Part shown: piece after piece, positions 59,801 through 64,000 of the stretch
Numbering within the stretch: position 1 is the first letter of the stretch
How the letters are laid out: each line of letters starts with the position of its first letter
Assembly (NCBI RefSeq): GCF_030012525.1
Contig: NZ_CP124855.1
Coordinates: 2,790,001-2,854,000 of the forward strand
Length of the DNA stretch: 64,000 nt
Direction: 5' to 3'
DNA from: Chryseobacterium gotjawalense
GTDB taxonomy: Bacteria > Bacteroidota > Bacteroidia > Flavobacteriales > Weeksellaceae
Made by a program: the position numbers and the translations under genes
Notes under the pieces: generated by a model
What the model was told of the DNA's origin: nothing
Database searches by the model: none
What the model saw: only the letters and a program-made list of their open reading frames with translations

Positions 59801-62800
59801 ATCCGAAATTACTTTTACATTTAGGAAATGTTTCTGAAGATGTTTTGAAAGACGGTAAACTGATGTACGAAAACGGATTGCCTACGCCGAGCACTCCGGC
59901 AAATACCACGACTACCAATTGGGGAGTTCAGCCCAGTCAGTTTCCTGTTCTTTACGCTTTCTCCTCAGAAAATGAAGATAGAGCGGCACAGGATTTAGGA
60001 TATGATGGTTTAGATGCTGAAGGTGAAGCAGCGAAATTCGGAACAAATTTTGTGAATCCGGTGACCAATGTTATGGATCCTGCTTCCGATGATTTCGTGT
60101 TTTATCTGTCGGATAAATTTCAGGGAAATCAAGCGTCTTCTTTAACGGAGCGCTATAAATATTTCCGTGGACCGGAAGGAAATTCGAAAAGCAATACTTT
60201 GGAAGTTGCCACTCAAATGCCGGATGCCGAGGACATCAACCGGGATTATAATTTAGATCAAAATGAAAATTATAACCAATATACCATTGAACTTGACAAG
60301 AATAAGATGGTGCTGGGCGAGAATTTCATTGTTGATGTCAAGGAAGTAGAAGCTAAATTCCAGAACGGGCAAACCGGAAAAAACAAGTGGTTTTTATTCC
60401 GTGTTCCTGTGGCGCAGTTTGATCCGTCAAGTATTGGTGGCGAGGCAGATGCTTCTATTTTAAATAATGTCCGTTATGCCAGAATGTTATTGACAGGATT
60501 TGACCAGGCTTCAACCATTCGTTTCGGAACCTTGGATTTGGTGAGAAGTGACTGGAGAAAATACACCAAAAATATTGCAACCAATACAACCGATAACGAT
60601 GAAGGAACTAATTTTGTGACTGATCAGAATTTGGATGTTGGAAGTGTAAATTTAGAAGAAAATGGTTTAAACGAACCTCCTTATGTACTTCCTCCCGGAA
60701 TCGAAAGACAGATTCTCAGCGGAAATGCAGGTGCACAAAGACAAAACGAAGCGTCATTATATATGAAAGCGCAGCCATTGGAGAAAAATTCTTCCCGTGG
60801 AGTTTTCAAAAATGTGGCATTGGATATGCGCCGTTATAAGAATTTAGAATTATTCGTTCACGCAGAAGATTTGAAAAATGTGAATTCATCGGACTATGAT
60901 GAAGATGCAAAATTCTTTATCCGTTTCGGAAGCGATGCTACTGATAACTATTATGAATACGAAGCATCTTTAAAATACACCTCTAAAAACGCAAGATCGC
61001 CACTGGAAATTTGGCCATCTGAAAATACAGTGAATCTTGCCATTCAGAATTTTGTGGAGGCGAAATTAAGAAGAGATCAGAATTTCCCATCGGGAATAGA
61101 TATCCGTCGTGAAGATGTGGAATATGGCTCGCAGGATCCTAACAAAAAAATCTATATCAAAGGTCGCCCAAGTTTAGGAAATGTGACCACGATTATGCTG
61201 GGAGTTCGAAATAAAAATACCCTGATTAATAAAGAAGTGGTTTTATGGGTAGATGAAATCCGTCTCTCAGAAATTGAAAATAAAGGCGGTTATGCCGGAA
61301 ATGCAAGCGTGAATTTCAACCTCGGAGATTTTGCTTTAGTCAATGCGAATGCTTCTTATTCAACAATCGGTTTCGGTGGAATTGCAGAAAAACCTTCTGA
61401 AAGATCGCAGGCGGAACATTCTGCGTATAGCATTAACGCTACGGTAAATGTTGATAAATTCTTGCCGGAAAAAGCAGGTATGAAAATTCCGGTAAACTAT
61501 TCTTACACGCAAACGATCGAAGATCCGAAGTATAATCCACTGGATAATGATGTGACTTTCGAAAATGCACCAAACCGGGAAGAACTGAAAAAAGTGGCCA
61601 GAACTTATACGCAACAAAGAAGTTTGGGCGTGGTGAATATGCGTAAAGACCGGATGAATCCAAATAAGAAAGCGAAGTTCTACGACGTAGAAAACGTGTC
61701 GGTAACTGCGATTTATAATGACGATTATTACCGGGATGTTTATACGAAAAAGAATTACAGACAATATTTGAGAGGATACGCAGATTATAACTATTCTTTC
61801 AAGCCATTTGTCATCAGACCGTTCAATAAAATGGTAAGTGACACTGCAAAATCTTATAAATATTTAAGATGGCTGAAAGAAGTAAACATTAATCCGGTTC
61901 CTACGAGATTATCTTTCAGAACAGAAATCGACCGTAATTATAACGAATTGGAGTTCAGAAATATCGATGCTGTTCTTGGCGGAAATGCCGGTCAGGACTT
62001 TGATGTCATTAGAAACAGAAACTTCTATTTCGGCTGGCAATATGGTTTAGGATTTAATTTTACCAAATCACTGAAGTTGGAAATTAATTCTTCTATGCGA
62101 ACTTTAAATGACAATCTGAGTGTTTATAAAATGAACAACAAATCGATTTTTGCTGATCCTTTCAGAGCAGGCCGCCCTGTTTTATACAACCACCGTGTTC
62201 AGCTGAATTACAGATTGCCGTTTGAATATTTGCCTTATTTAGATTTTATTAATGCTGAATTGGGCTACGGTTTTACCTATAACTGGAATGCCAGAAGTAC
62301 CGTGATGACCAATTTCGTAAATCCGGAAACCAACCGTGCAGAAAGTTTGGGTAGCATTGGTCAAAATACCAGTAATATCATTGCGACTTCCTCCGTTGAT
62401 GTGCCGAAATTCTTTGGAAAATTTAAGTATTTCCAAAACATCAGTTCCAAAATGCAGAAGCGCAAACAGGAAATCGATTCCCTGAATAATGTGTACAATC
62501 TGGCTTGGCAAAAGACCAATCAGAAAAAAACATTCAAAAGTTATAAATTCAAAAATAAACTGAATCCGATGCAGAGTATTGCTTATGCATTAACTTCAAT
62601 CAAGCAGATGGATGTTTCTTATAATGAAAATAATGGTACCGTGTTGCCGGGATTGCTTTCTGCGCCCAATTGGTACGGTTACGGACAAACTCTCGGCGGA
62701 CCAACTTACGGTTTTCTTTTAGGCTCACAGGCAGATATCCGCAGAACAGTTTTGGAGCGGGGCTGGATTTCTGATTCAGATTATATGACCGATCCGTACA

Positions 62801-63924
62801 TGCAGATGAAAAACCAGAATTTCCTGGCGAATGTGCAGATCGTGCCGGTGAATGAATTTAGAATTGACATTAATTTCTTAAAAAATTACACCAGTAATTT
62901 CACGCAGTCAGGCTACAACGTAAGACAAAACTTAGACTATCCGAATCATGATTTTGCCTTCGGAACAGATATGATTACCTATTCCAGAACAGCGTGGACT
63001 TTCGGAACTTCATTTACCGATGGTAAAAATATTTATGATAATATCATTTCGAATGCAAGAATTATCTCCCAGCAAATGGGTGGTACTCTTGATGCTAATG
63101 GATTTACAGATGGACATTCCTTAGCCAATGCCTACGTTTTAGTGCCGGCTTTCCAAGCGGCGGTCGAAGGAAAAACACCAAATGGACCACTAACCAATCC
63201 GAAGAAATCAGGCTTCCCACTTCCAAACTGGAGAGTAATTTATTCTGGTTTGAAAAACATCCCGTTGGTCAACAGTCAGTTTTCTAAGTTTGATCTTCTT
63301 CACGGTTATACTTCTACCTATACAGCGTCGGGAATTCAGTCGAGTATTGATTATTTTAATGTTCAGAAGAACGGAGCTTCGGACAGAGATGCGTTTGGTG
63401 ATATTTATAATCCTTACACTTTCTCTCAGGTCGGTTATGTAGAAGCGTTTGCACCATTAATCGGAGCCGATGTTACGATGAGAAACAACATGCAGTTCCG
63501 CGCACAATATAATGTTGACCGCTTATTGATGCTGGGATTGGTAAACCATACTTTAACGGAAGATATGGGCAAAGAATACATTCTTGGATTTGGATATATT
63601 CTGAAAGATTTAAAAATGAAGATGAACTTCAAAGGAAAAGAAAAAACCATTAAAAGTGATTTAAATATCCGTGGAGATTTCTCTTTAAGAGACAGCCAAA
63701 CCAGAATCACCAATATTTTACAGGATGATTCGCAGATCACTGGAGGACAGAAATTGATGAGCGTTAAATTATCTGCAGATTATAATATGTCTCAGAATTT
63801 TAATATCAGATTTTTCTACGATCAGTTGATGACGAAATATAAAATTTCGACCGCCTTCCCACTTTCAACGGTGCGGGCAGGTTTAACGGCAACATTTACC
63901 TTCGGTGGAAGCAGCGGTTTCTAA
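56839..63924 (+). CDS. sprA: Type IX secretion translocon protein SprA (Sov family)
   Basis: 2361 residues, complete, starting at TTG 56839 because no ATG opens the frame before the signal peptide (FLVFILTCFSFVSSFAQ, cleavage near residue 26). SprA is the 36-strand outer-membrane barrel that exports T9SS cargo. Recognisable parts are the early FDIGGLYQKIDNP and NQLIFNTQRKRFLGL, and the repeated aromatic-rich barrel strands to the end (TATFTFGGSSGF). The length is normal for the family. It is coupled to ruvA, as in many Flavobacteria. Confidence 0.95.
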   Translation: MEKNSFFQYRFLVFILTCFSFVSSFAQEKPTDSSSVRTDFSLPNPMRYDAFYDVSSGMYILYPKIGNTVVGNPMSMTSAEYHQYMLKNQLSEYYKEKSATNALGYRKDQTEAIKKGLLPSVDIKNKIFESLFGGNKIEIIPQGFASFDIGGLYQKIDNPLILPQNRTNFAVDIQQRIQMGLIGKVGENLQLKANYDTQSGFAFENRMNLVWQAKGSWKDLQSKGLTDKTTGGEDKIIKRVEFGNVNMPLSTNLIRGSESLFGLKTEFQLGKTYGTLVFSQQQGEARTIIAQGGGVMNSFKLNAIDYEDNQHYYLDHYFLNNYDKALLNYPQINSRISITRIEAWVLDQGSGSLQDQKGILGIRDLGEGISGYPDNSQNNLYQSISTAIGIPRDAGTDYGNIIKGQLFPNANGSPEAYSDGEQYIFNRKARKLNPNEFTFNPQLGYMSLNQRLNDNQLLAVSYSFTLNGDNKVYKVGEFSEESPVLITKVLKPNSTVKTTSPMWDLMMKNIYPLNTNQINPDGFLLNVYYRDPQNGGKVNYLPTTVNSPTTQINPNLLKLFNWDRLNMNNDLQEGGGETGDGIFDFVPGITVDPENGKVIFTKAKPFGAYLQNVLGTSDPKFVFNELYDQQKQVASQSNLALRYTMEGRFKGTQGSGISLGAINVPQGSVKVSANGVQLQEGVDYTVDYMLGSVNIINETVKQSGQAVSISLENQLIFNTQRKRFLGLNLERKFNEHLTAGATVVNYAETPLTQKVNFGQEAVNNTMAGFNILYNNELPFLTRLTDKIPFINTEAPSNLSFLAEGAYLIPGQNKGIGDQSYIDDFEQSTSKISLKEPAMWSLASKPEKNPEPFFLNGGLNDNLASGNGRGLLTWYNIDPRFYGIGGKAPNGINAAAVSNHASRRVQMSELYNSRDFVAGEQLYTNTFDISYFPNERGPYNINKNIETTKERWAGLMRPVSVSNFVNSNIEYVEFWMMDPHADGNPLGTNPKLLLHLGNVSEDVLKDGKLMYENGLPTPSTPANTTTTNWGVQPSQFPVLYAFSSENEDRAAQDLGYDGLDAEGEAAKFGTNFVNPVTNVMDPASDDFVFYLSDKFQGNQASSLTERYKYFRGPEGNSKSNTLEVATQMPDAEDINRDYNLDQNENYNQYTIELDKNKMVLGENFIVDVKEVEAKFQNGQTGKNKWFLFRVPVAQFDPSSIGGEADASILNNVRYARMLLTGFDQASTIRFGTLDLVRSDWRKYTKNIATNTTDNDEGTNFVTDQNLDVGSVNLEENGLNEPPYVLPPGIERQILSGNAGAQRQNEASLYMKAQPLEKNSSRGVFKNVALDMRRYKNLELFVHAEDLKNVNSSDYDEDAKFFIRFGSDATDNYYEYEASLKYTSKNARSPLEIWPSENTVNLAIQNFVEAKLRRDQNFPSGIDIRREDVEYGSQDPNKKIYIKGRPSLGNVTTIMLGVRNKNTLINKEVVLWVDEIRLSEIENKGGYAGNASVNFNLGDFALVNANASYSTIGFGGIAEKPSERSQAEHSAYSINATVNVDKFLPEKAGMKIPVNYSYTQTIEDPKYNPLDNDVTFENAPNREELKKVARTYTQQRSLGVVNMRKDRMNPNKKAKFYDVENVSVTAIYNDDYYRDVYTKKNYRQYLRGYADYNYSFKPFVIRPFNKMVSDTAKSYKYLRWLKEVNINPVPTRLSFRTEIDRNYNELEFRNIDAVLGGNAGQDFDVIRNRNFYFGWQYGLGFNFTKSLKLEINSSMRTLNDNLSVYKMNNKSIFADPFRAGRPVLYNHRVQLNYRLPFEYLPYLDFINAELGYGFTYNWNARSTVMTNFVNPETNRAESLGSIGQNTSNIIATSSVDVPKFFGKFKYFQNISSKMQKRKQEIDSLNNVYNLAWQKTNQKKTFKSYKFKNKLNPMQSIAYALTSIKQMDVSYNENNGTVLPGLLSAPNWYGYGQTLGGPTYGFLLGSQADIRRTVLERGWISDSDYMTDPYMQMKNQNFLANVQIVPVNEFRIDINFLKNYTSNFTQSGYNVRQNLDYPNHDFAFGTDMITYSRTAWTFGTSFTDGKNIYDNIISNARIISQQMGGTLDANGFTDGHSLANAYVLVPAFQAAVEGKTPNGPLTNPKKSGFPLPNWRVIYSGLKNIPLVNSQFSKFDLLHGYTSTYTASGIQSSIDYFNVQKNGASDRDAFGDIYNPYTFSQVGYVEAFAPLIGADVTMRNNMQFRAQYNVDRLLMLGLVNHTLTEDMGKEYILGFGYILKDLKMKMNFKGKEKTIKSDLNIRGDFSLRDSQTRITNILQDDSQITGGQKLMSVKLSADYNMSQNFNIRFFYDQLMTKYKISTAFPLSTVRAGLTATFTFGGSSGF

Positions 63925-63944
63925 TCAATTGTAAAACTAAAATT

Positions 63945-63975
63945 AAAACTCAGGATTTCAATTCTGAGTTTTTTT
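63945..63975 (+). terminator. Terminator after sprA
   Basis: AAAACTCAG-loop-CTGAGTTTTTTT. Confidence 0.75.
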
Positions 63976-64000
63976 GTTTACAATTAAAATCGTTCTTGAA

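Overview
The window is chromosome from a Bacteroidota bacterium of class Flavobacteriia, most likely family Weeksellaceae (Chryseobacterium/Kaistella group). The evidence is a type IX secretion translocon gene (sprA), a PafA-type alkaline phosphatase, low GC, promoters of the Bacteroidota form TTG-N19-21-TAnnTTTG, and a 16S rRNA whose 3' end lacks the usual anti-Shine-Dalgarno CCTCC.

Layout. 1-2040, minus strand: an operon whose order of transcription is a promoter, a highly structured leader RNA, an ECF-like sigma factor with an extra C-terminal helix-turn-helix, and a Cas12f-like protein cut by the window edge. The visible RuvC-I catalytic aspartate of the Cas12f-like protein is replaced by serine. 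This looks like a dCas12f-sigma system for RNA-guided transcription and is the most exciting locus here. 2100-15900 is a defence island: an XRE regulator, a type I restriction-modification operon (hsdM, hsdS, a 1489-residue AlbA/Schlafen-domain protein, hsdR), an unknown gene, a remnant of an hsdR 3' end, a Panacea-type toxin-antitoxin pair, and a HipB regulator followed by a HipA-N-terminal-like mini protein with repeated operators. 16.1-18.9 kb is an arsenic operon (arsR, DUF6428-like, arsenate reductase/LMW phosphatase, an orphan ArsA C-terminal fragment, acr3).

19.1-45.1 kb is mostly housekeeping: ppsA and a universal stress protein, a nucleoid-associated protein, a Nei/Fpg-like glycosylase, cysE-cysK, mdh, pafA, a DUF4136 lipoprotein, a DUF5522 protein, a small HExxH membrane protein, a D-cysteine desulfhydrase-like enzyme, a glucosaminidase with LysM-like repeats, hemL, an Old Yellow Enzyme, a DUF892 protein, cdd, ppx/gppA, a hypothetical, a phosphoesterase, truA, an ABC exporter, an aldehyde dehydrogenase, and gcvH-vanZ. 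Several dispersed intergenic repeat families lie between these genes.

45.3-51.2 kb is a complete rRNA operon (three tandem promoters, 16S, tRNA-Ile, tRNA-Ala, 23S, 5S, terminator). 51.4-63.9 kb holds mrp, nfuA, a BadF-type kinase, maeB, ruvA and sprA, ending in a terminator.

All calls come from reading the sequence and recalled family motifs. No database search was run.
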